Source of the DNA: Clostridiales bacterium
Lineage (GTDB): Bacteria; Bacillota_A; Clostridia; Christensenellales; Christensenellaceae
DNA length: 64,000 bases
Assembly: GCA_003149735.1 (NCBI GenBank)
Contig: QANA01000074.1
Coordinates: 3,990-67,989, forward strand
Direction: 5' to 3'
Shown here: positions 33,189 through 41,906 of the stretch, piece by piece
Layout of the letters: each line of letters starts with the position of its first letter
How positions within the stretch are numbered: position 1 is the first letter of the stretch
Notes under the pieces: model-generated
What the model was told of the DNA's origin: nothing
What the model saw: only the letters and a program-made list of their open reading frames with translations
The model's database searches: none
Program-made: the position numbers and the translations under genes

Positions 33189-33240
33189 TGATCGAGGATA
33201 TTCGCAGAAGGAAGCGGTGGGTTTTCAAAAGAGAAGATAA
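32957..33240 (+). pseudogene. Truncated second type B permease, joined to a possible lipoprotein tail
   Basis: The first 59 codons match permease B almost exactly. A 4-base deletion then shifts the frame, and homology to B ends at about 33188. Directly after, AATTGATCGAGGA reappears, the sequence found near the end of the TlpA-like gene at about 29965; the frame there reads 'KLIEDIRRRK', against 'QLIEEIR' in the intact gene. I infer a deletion that removed most of a second type B gene and most of a second lipoprotein gene. The truncated product would be 71 residues. Confidence 0.75.
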
Positions 33241-33325
33241 AAATTTGCATTTACCGGATAGTATGGCTCGGGCAGACATGTTATAATAAAAACATAATAA
33301 ATTATGATTCGGGTGGTGAATTGTT

Positions 33326-33853
33326 ATGACGAATTTGGAACTCAAACAAAAACTGCAATCCGTTTTAACCAAAAGCGAAGATGGTAAATATGATCTTCTG
33401 CCGGTCTATGCAGATCCGGCTTTATTTGCCGAGATCGTGGAAGAACTGGCAGCCGGGTACGAAGGCCAGGTGGATTATGTGGTCGCCCCTGAAGCAATGG
33501 GCTGGGTGCTGGGTGCGGCGGTAGCCACCAAGCTGGGCGCAGGTTTTGCCGGTGTGCGCAAATTGGAAAACAGCGTGTATATGAATCAGGATATCTGCCG
33601 GGTGATCTTCATGGATCATGAGAAACAGCGCAGAAGTTTTGGCGTCCCGCTGAGCTGGGAAGCAAAGGAAAAGCGCGTGCTGATTGTGGATGACTGGATC
33701 AAAACGGGTAGTCAGGTGCAGGCACTGATCAGCCTGTGCGAGCGCTTTGATTGCCAAGTGAAGGGAATTGCGGTAATCGGAGCAGATAAGCGTGAGCTGA
33801 TTCGCGAATGGCTCAACAAGGGGCAGCTCAAGTGCATCGATATTGAAGGATAA
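33326..33853 (+). CDS. Adenine-phosphoribosyltransferase-type PRTase
   Basis: The 175-residue protein has the type I phosphoribosyltransferase fold. 'VLIVDDWIKTGSQ' at about 114-126 is the PRPP-binding motif (usual VLIVDDVIATGGT). 'VDYVVAPEAMGWVLGAAVA' at about 49-67 matches the APRT 'IEARGF' region. The Trp and Lys in the PRPP loop differ from true Apt, so it may use another base or be a regulator. It is monocistronic and just follows the decayed ABC module. GGTGGTGA is the ribosome site. Confidence 0.8.
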   Translation: MTNLELKQKLQSVLTKSEDGKYDLLPVYADPALFAEIVEELAAGYEGQVDYVVAPEAMGWVLGAAVATKLGAGFAGVRKLENSVYMNQDICRVIFMDHEKQRRSFGVPLSWEAKEKRVLIVDDWIKTGSQVQALISLCERFDCQVKGIAVIGADKRELIREWLNKGQLKCIDIEG

Positions 33854-33859
33854 TTAAAG

Positions 33860-33889
33860 AAAGCGTGCTTGTAAGAGTACGCTTTTTTG
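33860..33889. terminator. Intrinsic terminator
   Basis: AAGCGTGCT pairs with AGTACGCTT (one mismatch), followed by T6; it lies between the PRTase gene and the convergent iron-sulfur protein gene. Confidence 0.75.
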
Positions 33890-33918
33890 ATTCCCGGGAA
33901 ATAGGAATCCGAAGAGCA

Positions 33919-34629
33919 TCAAAACGCAGAATGGACCTTTGCACGGCGAATATAGGCTTTGGTGTAAGGACAGGCAGCAAAACATTTGCCGCACATGGTT
34001 GTCCGCTCTCCCAACTTTTCTTCGGCAATATCACGGGCAATCTGGTCGCAGCGGTATACGTCTACCAGTTCAGCACGGGAAACCCCTGTATGCCAGAGCG
34101 TATTGGTGATAGCACCTGCCGGGCATATGTCGACACAGGAAGTGCAGCCTCCGCATCTGGATTCGAGAACGGGCTCTGCAACAGGAAACGGTGCATCCGT
34201 TAAAACGGCAGTCAAACGGATTCCGGAACCAAATTCCGGGGTAACCAGCAGAGCACATTTGCCAATCCAGCCGAGGCCTGCACGGGTAGCACAGGTCTTA
34301 TAAGGAAGCGGCGTGGAAAAAGCGACCCGATCCCAATTGATATTCCTGCGGGAAAGGGCAAGCGCGCGATATCCTTCCTGCTGCAGCATCAGTTCTGCCG
34401 CATCGGCCATGGCATCCAATTGATGATTGATTTGGCGATAACAATCGACATATTCCTGCGTAGGGCCATTTGGAACTTCCTGCTCCAATACGTGAAGAGG
34501 CAGAGCTTTAGCGATCGCGATAACACGGGGGCAGCTATCGGGAGCAAGATCCGCCACATCGCCGACGCCTATCAGGTCGGCGCCCATTTCCTGCAAAAAT
34601 TTGCGCAAGCGGTATTCCAATTGTTTCAT
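33919..34629 (-). CDS. 4Fe-4S double-cluster protein, QueG-like
   Basis: The 236-residue protein shares the later part of epoxyqueuosine reductase QueG: 'CATRAGLGWIGKCALLVTP' at about 110-128 and two cluster motifs, 'CGGCTSCVDICPAGAI' at about 168-183 and 'CGKCFAACPYTKAY' at about 215-228. QueG is about 340-380 residues with a cobalamin domain; this shorter form is usually annotated as a 4Fe-4S double cluster binding protein. It may act in reductive cobamide chemistry or electron transfer, so queuosine synthesis is not assured. Ribosome site AAGGAG on the minus strand. Confidence 0.8.
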   Translation of the reverse strand: MKQLEYRLRKFLQEMGADLIGVGDVADLAPDSCPRVIAIAKALPLHVLEQEVPNGPTQEYVDCYRQINHQLDAMADAAELMLQQEGYRALALSRRNINWDRVAFSTPLPYKTCATRAGLGWIGKCALLVTPEFGSGIRLTAVLTDAPFPVAEPVLESRCGGCTSCVDICPAGAITNTLWHTGVSRAELVDVYRCDQIARDIAEEKLGERTTMCGKCFAACPYTKAYIRRAKVHSAF

Positions 34630-34758
34630 CGGTGTTCTCCTTGGTTGCTTTATGCTAACTTGTCTTTATTATACAGGCTGAAAAAAGGAAAGGCAAGCAG
34701 CCGGAAATAAAGCGAAGGAAAAACAGTAGGAGGAGATGCATATCAAAGCGCATTTTCA

Positions 34759-34787
34759 TTGCTCGGGATATGGCGAAATGCTATAAT
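34759..34787 (+). promoter_or_regulatory. Promoter of the rlmI-like gene
   Basis: TTGCTC (34759-34764), 17-bp spacer, TATAAT (34782-34787), 46 bases before the chosen ATG. Confidence 0.7.
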
Positions 34788-34832
34788 GCATTATGCGATA
34801 TTTTTCGCAACTTTCAGGAAAAGAGATTTCAG

Positions 34833-36059
34833 ATGAAAATAGAGCGCAATTATTATCGGGCAACAGTCAGCAAAAAAGCGGAAGCGTCAATTGAAAGTGG
34901 GCATCCGTGGGTGTATGCGGAGGAAATTACGCAAACGACCGGGCTCCCTGAAAACGGAGAACTGATGGATGTGGTAAGCCAAAAAGGCAAATATCTGGGG
35001 ACGGGTTACTTGAGCCTGCATTCCAAAATACGCATTCGCATCATATCCAAAAATACAAATGATAAATTTGATGCGGCTTTTTACGAGCGCCGGCTGCGGC
35101 ATGCCTGGGAATATCGAAAGACGGTCATGGGCAAGGATCTCTCTTGTTGCCGCATCATTTTCGGAGAAGCGGATTATTTTCCGGGGCTGACAGTGGATCT
35201 GTTTCAGGATGTATTGGTCACGCAAACATTGAGCGTGGGGATTGATAAATTGAAGCCGCTGTTATTTCCCATGCTATTCCGTATTTTGCGGGAAGATGGA
35301 ATCCCGCTCAAGGGAATTTACGAGCGCAATGATGTAGCTATCCGTGAACGGGAGGGTTTGACACAGTATAGAGGCTGGTTCCCATTGGAAGGAATTGCAA
35401 TACCGGAGAATACGAGGACACAGATTTGCGAAAACGGAATTACCTATACGGTGGATTTTGAAAACGGGCAAAAGACCGGCTATTTTCTCGATCAAAAATA
35501 TAATCGCGCGCTGGTGGGAAAATTGGCAAAGGGCAAGCGGGTGCTGGACTGTTTTACGCATACCGGTTCTTTTGCGCTTAATGCGGCAAAAGGCGGTGCC
35601 GAATGGGTGACGGCTGTGGATGTCAGCCAGACAGCCATTGAAATGGCCAAGCACAATGCCTGCCAAAATGCGCTGGAGAAGCGAATGGATTTTGTAATCG
35701 CAGATGTCTTTGATTTACTTCCCCAACTGATTGCAGAACATGCAAAATATGATTTCATTATCCTGGATCCGCCGGCATTTACCAAAAGCCGCAAGACAAT
35801 GCTCAATGCAATGGGCGGATATCGGGAAATCAATAAACGTGCTATGCAATTGCTGCCTCGCGGAGGGTATCTGGCGACTTGTTCCTGCTCGCATTTTGCC
35901 TCTGAGGCAATGTTCCAGAAAATGCTGGCCAATGCAGCGCGGGATGCAAATGTTTCTTTAAGGCAAATTGAAGTGCGGCAGCAGGGGCCGGATCATCCCA
36001 TTCTCTGGGGTGTAGATGAGACAAACTATTTAAAATTTTTTGTATTTCAGATTTGCTGA
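34833..36059 (+). CDS. rlmI: Class I SAM-dependent rRNA methyltransferase, RlmI/RlmL-K type
   Basis: I chose the ATG at 34833 because the longer frame from 34770 crosses the promoter. The 408-residue protein has an N-terminal PUA domain ('KIERNYYRATVSKKAEASIE', 'HPWVYAEEI'), a linker domain and a Rossmann methyltransferase. Key motifs are 'VLDCFTHTGSFALNAAKGGA' at about 233-252 (SAM binding), 'VTAVDVS' and 'FIILDPPAFTKSRK' (catalytic loop). Family members methylate C1962 of 23S rRNA at C5. The window shows no processing partner. The radical SAM gene downstream may be coupled. Confidence 0.88.
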   Translation: MKIERNYYRATVSKKAEASIESGHPWVYAEEITQTTGLPENGELMDVVSQKGKYLGTGYLSLHSKIRIRIISKNTNDKFDAAFYERRLRHAWEYRKTVMGKDLSCCRIIFGEADYFPGLTVDLFQDVLVTQTLSVGIDKLKPLLFPMLFRILREDGIPLKGIYERNDVAIREREGLTQYRGWFPLEGIAIPENTRTQICENGITYTVDFENGQKTGYFLDQKYNRALVGKLAKGKRVLDCFTHTGSFALNAAKGGAEWVTAVDVSQTAIEMAKHNACQNALEKRMDFVIADVFDLLPQLIAEHAKYDFIILDPPAFTKSRKTMLNAMGGYREINKRAMQLLPRGGYLATCSCSHFASEAMFQKMLANAARDANVSLRQIEVRQQGPDHPILWGVDETNYLKFFVFQIC

Positions 36060-36076
36060 TGGTCGAGGAATGTTCT

Positions 36077-36982
36077 ATGGCGTCAGAGGATTTTGGTATG
36101 GAGTATTGCCGCTTGTGCCCACGGCGATGCGGTGTGGCGCGCAGTGCATATGCAGGCAATGGCTTTTGCCGCATGGGAAGCCTTCCGATGGTGGCGAGGG
36201 CGGCGTTGCATTTTGGCGAAGAACCGTGTATCAGCGGAGAACGGGGCAGCGGTACTGTCTTTTTTTGCGGCTGCCCGCTGCATTGTGTCTTTTGCCAAAA
36301 TGGACAAATCAGCGGGGAGCAGCCACAAGTGGGCAAAGTGATTTCTATTGAGCGACTGCGGGAAATTTTTATGGAACTGAAGGCAGCCGGTGCGCACAAT
36401 ATCAATCTGGTGACGCCTACGCACTTTTCGGCGGCCATAGCGCAGGCACTGGAACAGCCGGTGGGGCTGCCAGTAGTATATAATTGCAGCGGCTATGAAC
36501 GCATAGAGGTGTTGCGGCAACTGGAGGGGAAGGTGCAGATTTATCTGCCGGATTTTAAATATGCCCTAACGGAGCCGGCGAATCGCTATTCTCACGCTCC
36601 TGATTATCCGGAGACAGCGCAGGCAGCTATTCTGGAAATGTACCGACAGGTAGGGCCTTATCGCCTGGATGAGGCAGGGATGCTGCAAAGCGGATTGCTC
36701 ATTCGGCATTTGGTGCTGCCCGGAAATTTGGAAAATACCTATCGTGTTATTGATTGGGTGGCGCGGCAATTTGCGCCGGGAGAAATATTGTTCAGCTTGA
36801 TGAGTCAATATACGCCCTGTGTCGCAACGCCCTTTGAGGAATTGCAGCGCACTTTGAGTGTGCAGGAATATGAAAAGGTCAGTCAGTATCTTTTTGACTC
36901 GGGAATTGAAGATGGCTTTGTGCAGGAGCTGGATTCGGCGACGCAGGAATTTATTCCGGATTTTGATTTGACCGGAATTTGA
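36077..36982 (+). CDS. Radical SAM protein, PflX-like
   Basis: Start at the ATG at 36077, seven bases after GAGGA; other in-frame ATGs at 36053 and 36059 overlap the rlmI-like gene end. The 301-residue protein has a Cys-rich N-terminus ('CRLCPRRCGV', 'CRMG') and then the radical SAM motif 'CPLHCVFCQ' (CxxxCxxC) at about 63-71, typical of uncharacterised PflA-like proteins (COG1313, PflX). They may activate glycyl radical enzymes or act elsewhere; no such enzyme gene is near. It ends at a strong terminator. Confidence 0.85.
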   Translation: MASEDFGMEYCRLCPRRCGVARSAYAGNGFCRMGSLPMVARAALHFGEEPCISGERGSGTVFFCGCPLHCVFCQNGQISGEQPQVGKVISIERLREIFMELKAAGAHNINLVTPTHFSAAIAQALEQPVGLPVVYNCSGYERIEVLRQLEGKVQIYLPDFKYALTEPANRYSHAPDYPETAQAAILEMYRQVGPYRLDEAGMLQSGLLIRHLVLPGNLENTYRVIDWVARQFAPGEILFSLMSQYTPCVATPFEELQRTLSVQEYEKVSQYLFDSGIEDGFVQELDSATQEFIPDFDLTGI

Positions 36983-36994
36983 CAAATTTTATGC

Positions 36995-37030
36995 AAAAGA
37001 GAGAAAAGTAAATGCTTTTCTCTCTTTTTT
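36995..37030 (+). terminator. Terminator after the PflX-like gene
   Basis: AAAAGAGAGAAAAG pairs with CTTTTCTCTCTTTT (36995-37008 and 37015-37028). Confidence 0.9.
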
Positions 37031-37107
37031 TGTTAAAAAACTATGAACTCTATGATATGATAGATAAGAGATTGGATTTGAAATTAACAAGGAAAGAGGT
37101 ATGTTTT

Positions 37108-38376
37108 ATGAAAGAACGAACAGAACCATCTCTTGCCCCGGGTGTGCCTGACGAATTGCCGGCGAAAGAACGGCGCAAATGGAGCTTCCGTTTTGGCGCG
37201 GTAGAGTTTTTCTATTGGTTTGCATTGGCGGCCAATAATTATCTGACGATCTTTTTGGAATCCCATGGATACAGTGTGGCGCAAGTGAGCCTGATTAACT
37301 CGGTGAACTCGGGCGTGGCGATTATTTCTACTCCTCTTGGAGGAACCTTTGCCGATAAACTGCGCTCTTCCCGCAAGGCGCTCTCCATCTGCCTGGTCTG
37401 TATGGTAGTGATGTTTATTCTGATCCCGCTTACAGCCGATATGCACCTGTTTGGCTTCCCGGTTATGCTGATTTTTATTGTGCTGGGGCAATTTTTCCGC
37501 GGACCGACCTGGCCGCTATTGGATACGACGGTGATCAACGGCTGTAATAAAACAGGTTCTTTTTATGGGTTGGTGCGCTCGGCAGGATCCTTCTCCTTTG
37601 TGGTCATGAACCTGGTGCTGGGCGCTGTGATTGTAGAAGAGAATTCGTATTTGACTTTTTATGTGCTGGCAATTTTCCTGTTGCCGTGTGTCTATTATTT
37701 ATATAAACTGCGGGAAGTATCTGACAGTATGCAGATACACAGCAAACCGATTTCTTTTCGGGAAATGCCTTTCGGGAAATTATTTAAAAATCCCTATTTT
37801 ATTGCATATGTAATCTTTTCGATCGCACGCTATATTCCGGAAACCTGTGTCGGCACATTTCAGCCGTATCTGGTGAAAGAGGTAGGCGGTAATATGGCGT
37901 TGGTTGGTTTTATTCAGGCATATCGTGCTTCTTTTGAGATTCCGACGCTGCTGCTTTCCAACAAGCTGGATAAGCGGATGTCCTACCGTACCATGGTAAT
38001 TCTTTCTGCGGTATTTTATGGCGCGCAGGCATTGCTTTACGGCGTGGTAGATTCCTTTGGCATGATGATTGTTGTTACAACACTTTCCGGTATAGCCAGT
38101 GGTTTTACACAGGCGGGAGCGGCGCGTTTTGTATTGACGCTGGCGCCGCGGGAGCTGCAAGCAACGGCTCAGACCTTGGTTGGTTCGACGATGTCCATTG
38201 CCGGCATTATCGGAGGCATGCTGGGTGGACTGATGATTGAATCCATGGGCATCCGCAGCTTTTATATAGCTACGGGGTTGATGATGGTGGCGACAGTAGC
38301 GCTGTATATGCTGAGCTTCCCCTTTATTCGCAAAGTGATGAAACGGGAATTTGTGGATTACAGTAAAGTCTACTAA
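37108..38376 (+). CDS. MFS transporter
   Basis: The start is the ATG at 37108 behind AAAGAGG; an open frame from 37012 covers the terminator and is ignored. The 422-residue protein has twelve predicted helices of the MFS_1-like/nucleoside-proton-symporter-like class: 'AVEFFYWFALAANNYLTIFLE' as the first helix, then 'STPLGGTFADKLRSSRKALS' as the loop 2-3 motif. A two-domain symmetry is visible. The substrate cannot be read from sequence. It is a single gene. Confidence 0.85.
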   Translation: MKERTEPSLAPGVPDELPAKERRKWSFRFGAVEFFYWFALAANNYLTIFLESHGYSVAQVSLINSVNSGVAIISTPLGGTFADKLRSSRKALSICLVCMVVMFILIPLTADMHLFGFPVMLIFIVLGQFFRGPTWPLLDTTVINGCNKTGSFYGLVRSAGSFSFVVMNLVLGAVIVEENSYLTFYVLAIFLLPCVYYLYKLREVSDSMQIHSKPISFREMPFGKLFKNPYFIAYVIFSIARYIPETCVGTFQPYLVKEVGGNMALVGFIQAYRASFEIPTLLLSNKLDKRMSYRTMVILSAVFYGAQALLYGVVDSFGMMIVVTTLSGIASGFTQAGAARFVLTLAPRELQATAQTLVGSTMSIAGIIGGMLGGLMIESMGIRSFYIATGLMMVATVALYMLSFPFIRKVMKREFVDYSKVY

Positions 38377-38383
38377 GGAATGA

Positions 38384-38424
38384 TAAAAGAGAGGCCTTTT
38401 CTTGGAAAAGACCTCTCTTTTATT
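38384..38424. terminator. Bidirectional intrinsic terminator
   Basis: A long stem with AAAGAGAGG and CCTCTCTTT ends plus CTTTTC/GAAAAG inside; convergent genes on both sides. Confidence 0.85.
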
Positions 38425-38435
38425 GTATAACCGCC

Positions 38436-39074
38436 TCAGGAATTGAAAAATTCCGGAAATTTAAGTTTTAAATATTGCTTGATAACAGTGACACAGTTAT
38501 CTACTCCGACGCGGGCACTGTTGAGCGTGAGGTCGTAATTGACCGGATTTGTCCAGTAATTACCGCCGGTATAATATTCATAGTAAGCGGCGCGATACTG
38601 GTCAGTTTTGGTGATGGAAAGATTGGCTATATCGCTGCTGACCTGCATCTTTTTCATGATGCGGGGCAGGCAGAAGGAACGCGGTGCTTCGATGTAGACG
38701 CTGATTACATGATCGCGATCTTTCAATACCCAGTCGGCGCATTTGCCGACAATCACGCAGGATTCCGTATCGGCCAGCTGCTCGATAATCTGCTTCTGTA
38801 TGGCGAACAGATGATCGTCGGAGACAAAGGTTTCTTCGGCTTTGGGCTTCAGGGAACGAGGCAGTCCACGCAGCAGGCCGGAGTATTTATCTTTGCGCAA
38901 CCGTTCGTTGACTTCGGCAAATAGTTGCTCATCGAGACCGCTCATTTGAGAAGCAAGCGTGAGAATGCGATTTTCATAGCAGTGGATTCCCAAATCGTGC
39001 GCCAGCTTGGAAGCGATTTCCTTGCCGCCGCTGCCAAAACCTCTGGCGACAGTGATGACGAAATGATCCGACAT
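38436..39074 (-). CDS. Cytidylate kinase-like family protein
   Basis: The 212-residue protein starts 'MSDHFVITVARGFGSGGKEIA', where 'GFGSGGKEI' is the variant P-loop of the 'cytidylate kinase-like' (Cytidylate_kin2) family. A LID-like basic region ('RIMKKM') and 'YYEYYTGGNYWTNPVNYDLTLNS' near the end are typical. Substrates are not known for the family, which is common in Firmicutes and distinct from Cmk. It is the last gene of a five-gene operon with an amino acid importer and an aminotransferase; only two bases separate it from the latter. Confidence 0.85.
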   Translation of the reverse strand: MSDHFVITVARGFGSGGKEIASKLAHDLGIHCYENRILTLASQMSGLDEQLFAEVNERLRKDKYSGLLRGLPRSLKPKAEETFVSDDHLFAIQKQIIEQLADTESCVIVGKCADWVLKDRDHVISVYIEAPRSFCLPRIMKKMQVSSDIANLSITKTDQYRAAYYEYYTGGNYWTNPVNYDLTLNSARVGVDNCVTVIKQYLKLKFPEFFNS

Positions 39075-39076
39075 AT

Positions 39077-40303
39077 TTATGCCTCCTTTGTTGATAGGCT
39101 TTCAACTGTTTCGCGAATGATGGTGACCGCTTTATCGCAATCATCCTGATTCAGAATCAACGGCGGAACCATGCGGATGATATGTGCACCGATGGCGGTA
39201 ATCAACAACTTCCGTTCCAGGCAGCCATGCTTGACATCGACGCCGCTGATGGTATCATCGAATTCCACACCAACCAGCAGCCCTTGACCGCGCACTTCCC
39301 TGACATGGGGGAGGGTGCGTAATTGTTCCATGAAATAGGCTCCCATTTTTTTGGCGTTACCTGCTAAATCCCGATCCAACAGTTCACCGATTTGTGCCAG
39401 AGAAGCGGCGCAGGCAACCGGATTGCCGCCATAGGTTGTGCCATGCGAACCGGGTGTAAACGCTTTTGCAACCTCAGCTTTAGCGCAGATGGCAGCAATG
39501 GGCATGCCGCCGCCCATGGCTTTCGCCATGGAAACGATATCCGGCAAAATACCATAATGCATATAGGACATCACAGCGCCGGTACGGCACCAACCGGTCT
39601 GTACCTCATCAAGTAATAGCAGAAGTCCCTTTTCATCGCACAGCTTGCGTAAGCCGGTAAGAAATTCCGGGGTGGCAGGATGTACGCCGCCTTCGCCCTG
39701 TACCGGCTCTACCATGATGGCAATGGTGTTTTCACTGACGGCATCTCGGAAAGCCTGCAGATCGTTGAATGCTGCATAACGGAACCCAGGCGTCATATCA
39801 CCAAAACCGAGCTGACAGGCGTTATCCGGCTGGCCGGTAGCGCTCATGGAACCGAAGGTACGGCCGTGGAAAGACATTTTTGCCGTAATGATTTCATATT
39901 TATGAGGCCCATATTTTTCCACGCCGTATTTGCGGGCCATTTTAATCATGGCTTCATTGGCTTCGGCGCCGGAATTCTGGAAGAAAATTTTATCCATGCC
40001 GATGGTGGTACAAATCTTTTCAGCCAACAATGCTTGCGGAATGGTATATGGATAGTTGAAAGTATGGATAATATCGCCTACCTGTTCGCGGATGGCAGCG
40101 ACTACTTTCTCATTGCAGTTTCCGGCACTATTGACGGCAATGCCGGCATAGAAATCCAGATAAGGTGTGCCGTTTTCATCATACAGGTACATATCTTTGG
40201 CCGTTTCGGCAATAAAGTCAAAACGCTCATACGTTTCAATCATGTATTTGCTGACTTTTTCTTTCAATTCTGCGGCGGTGAGGCCGGTATCTTTTAATCG
40301 CAT
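39077..40303 (-). CDS. Class III aminotransferase, acetylornithine/GABA type
   Basis: The 408-residue PLP enzyme has '[18 protein letters not shown]' at about 108-125, '[15 protein letters not shown]', '[12 protein letters not shown]', '[13 protein letters not shown]' and the PLP lysine in '[13 protein letters not shown]' at about 255-267. These mark the ArgD/GabT/ornithine aminotransferase group. It overlaps the upstream ABC ATPase gene by 10 bases, so it should process the amino acid imported by that transporter (ornithine, GABA, lysine or another omega-amine). No other arginine genes are near, which speaks against a purely ArgD role. Confidence 0.88.
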   Translation of the reverse strand: MRLKDTGLTAAELKEKVSKYMIETYERFDFIAETAKDMYLYDENGTPYLDFYAGIAVNSAGNCNEKVVAAIREQVGDIIHTFNYPYTIPQALLAEKICTTIGMDKIFFQNSGAEANEAMIKMARKYGVEKYGPHKYEIITAKMSFHGRTFGSMSATGQPDNACQLGFGDMTPGFRYAAFNDLQAFRDAVSENTIAIMVEPVQGEGGVHPATPEFLTGLRKLCDEKGLLLLLDEVQTGWCRTGAVMSYMHYGILPDIVSMAKAMGGGMPIAAICAKAEVAKAFTPGSHGTTYGGNPVACAASLAQIGELLDRDLAGNAKKMGAYFMEQLRTLPHVREVRGQGLLVGVEFDDTISGVDVKHGCLERKLLITAIGAHIIRMVPPLILNQDDCDKAVTIIRETVESLSTKEA

Positions 40304-41052
40304 ATAGATTCCTCCTGTGATCCGTTGATAAAGCGGGATAAAAATTCTTTAGTTCTGGGGTTGCGGGGATGAGTAAATAATTGCTCGGGAGTATTGCTTT
40401 CGACGATAACTCCCTGATCCATGAAAATGGTTTTTGTGGAAACATCTTTGGCAAAAGCCATTTCATGAGTGACAATCATCATGGTCAGCCCTCCCCTGGC
40501 TAACTCTTTCATGACGGCCAGTACTTCTTCTACCATTTCCGGATCCAATGCGGAAGTGGGCTCGTCGAAAAGCAGTACCTCAGGCTCCATGGTAAGGGCT
40601 CGTGCAATGGCGACGCGCTGCTTCTGGCCGCCGGAAAGCTGGCCGGGTTTGGCATGAATATACGGAGCCATACCTACCTGTTTTAAATAGCGAATAGCCG
40701 TTGCTTTTGCTTCTTCTCTGCTGCGTTTGAGGACATAGAGGCTGCCGGCCATGCAGTTTTCCAGGACCGTCATATTATTGAAAAGATTGAAAGACTGAAA
40801 TACCATGCCGACGCGGGAGCGATAGTTGTTGACTTTTTTCTGGCTTCCACCGATTGCCTCTTCGTGAAATTGTATGCTGCCGCGGCTGGGAGTCTCCAAC
40901 ATATTCACACAGCGAAGCAACGTAGATTTTCCTGAGCCGGAAGAGCCGATGATGCAAATGACCTCTCCCTTTTCAATGCTGAAATCGATATCTTTCAATA
41001 CTTCGTGATTGCCGAAAGATTTTCCTAAATGCTGTATATCAATAATTGCCAT
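40294..41052 (-). CDS. Polar amino acid ABC transporter, ATPase
   Basis: A GlnQ/HisP-type ATPase of 252 residues: Walker A 'GSSGSGKST' at about 36-44, Q-loop '[14 protein letters not shown]', signature '[15 protein letters not shown]', Walker B '[14 protein letters not shown]' and H-loop 'IVTHEM'. It is the third gene of the operon SBP-permease-ATPase-aminotransferase-kinase. It overlaps the aminotransferase start. The gene pairs with the permease 12 bases upstream. Confidence 0.95.
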   Translation of the reverse strand: MAIIDIQHLGKSFGNHEVLKDIDFSIEKGEVICIIGSSGSGKSTLLRCVNMLETPSRGSIQFHEEAIGGSQKKVNNYRSRVGMVFQSFNLFNNMTVLENCMAGSLYVLKRSREEAKATAIRYLKQVGMAPYIHAKPGQLSGGQKQRVAIARALTMEPEVLLFDEPTSALDPEMVEEVLAVMKELARGGLTMMIVTHEMAFAKDVSTKTIFMDQGVIVESNTPEQLFTHPRNPRTKEFLSRFINGSQEESICD

Positions 41053-41064
41053 AGTATTTTCTCC

Positions 41065-41805
41065 TTAGTCGGGCATATATTCCACAGCCAATTCGTAGTC
41101 TGCCTTGCCCTGCATTTTCTTTTCCAACAGGCCAAGCAACTTACTGGCGACATAGCAGAGCACAAAATAGATGAGCCCTGTAATCAGATAGGCTTCGAAA
41201 TACCGGTAATAAACATTGGCGGCAGTTTTGGTAGCGAAATACAATTCGCCTACTCCGATGACGTTGAGCACAGAGGTCATTTTAAGGTTGGTAATCAGCT
41301 GGTTGCCCATTTCGGGGATTAGGTTGCGGAAGGCTTGCGGTAAAATGACGTGCAGCATGATCTGGAAGTGTGACATTCCCATTGCCTTGCCACCTTCAAA
41401 CTGTCCGGGATCAATCGCTGCAATACCGCCGCGAACCGATTCTGCCATATAGGCACCGGTGTTGAGCAGTGTGACAAGAACCGCTGCAGTAAAAGGAGGA
41501 ATTTTTACGCCCAATGTGGAAAAACCGTAAAAAAGAACCATGGCCTGAACCATCATCGGTGTGCAACGGAAAATTTGTACGTATGTAGTGCTGATAGTCT
41601 TGAATATCCAATAAAAAAAGCGCTTGATAAAGCCGTCTTCGGAGGAAATCGGTGTGGAACGGATGATGCCCAGTGCAAAGCCCAGCAGGAAACCAAGCAC
41701 CGTTCCCAAAATTGCAATCTCCAGCGTAACGAAAGTGCCGGTGATAAAGTTGCGCCCGTATTCCTCCAATATAGTAATGATCCATTGTATCCAGTTTTTT
41801 TCCAT
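41065..41805 (-). CDS. Polar amino acid ABC transporter, permease
   Basis: A HisM/GlnP-type inner membrane permease of 246 residues with five or six helices. The EAA-like loop is at about 155-180 ('GQFEGGKAMGMSHFQIMLHVILPQA') and 'FRCTPMMVQAMVLFYG' is the family motif near helix 3. It likely works as a homodimer since only one permease gene is in the operon. A hairpin with a T-run lies between it and the substrate-binding gene. Confidence 0.93.
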   Translation of the reverse strand: MEKNWIQWIITILEEYGRNFITGTFVTLEIAILGTVLGFLLGFALGIIRSTPISSEDGFIKRFFYWIFKTISTTYVQIFRCTPMMVQAMVLFYGFSTLGVKIPPFTAAVLVTLLNTGAYMAESVRGGIAAIDPGQFEGGKAMGMSHFQIMLHVILPQAFRNLIPEMGNQLITNLKMTSVLNVIGVGELYFATKTAANVYYRYFEAYLITGLIYFVLCYVASKLLGLLEKKMQGKADYELAVEYMPD

Positions 41806-41824
41806 AATGCGTACTCCTTAAAAA

Positions 41825-41864
41825 ATGTACATAGGAGCCGTTAAAAGCCCCTATGTATATTTTT
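41825..41864 (-). terminator. Intra-operon attenuating hairpin between SBP and permease genes
   Basis: On the minus strand a 12-14-bp stem (41860-41847 with 41838-41825, one mismatch) is followed by T-rich sequence. Such partial terminators give more binding protein than permease. Confidence 0.7.
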
Positions 41865-41906
41865 ATGATTCTATTGTTGTAGCGGACAAATCTGTTTCTG
41901 TCGTGA

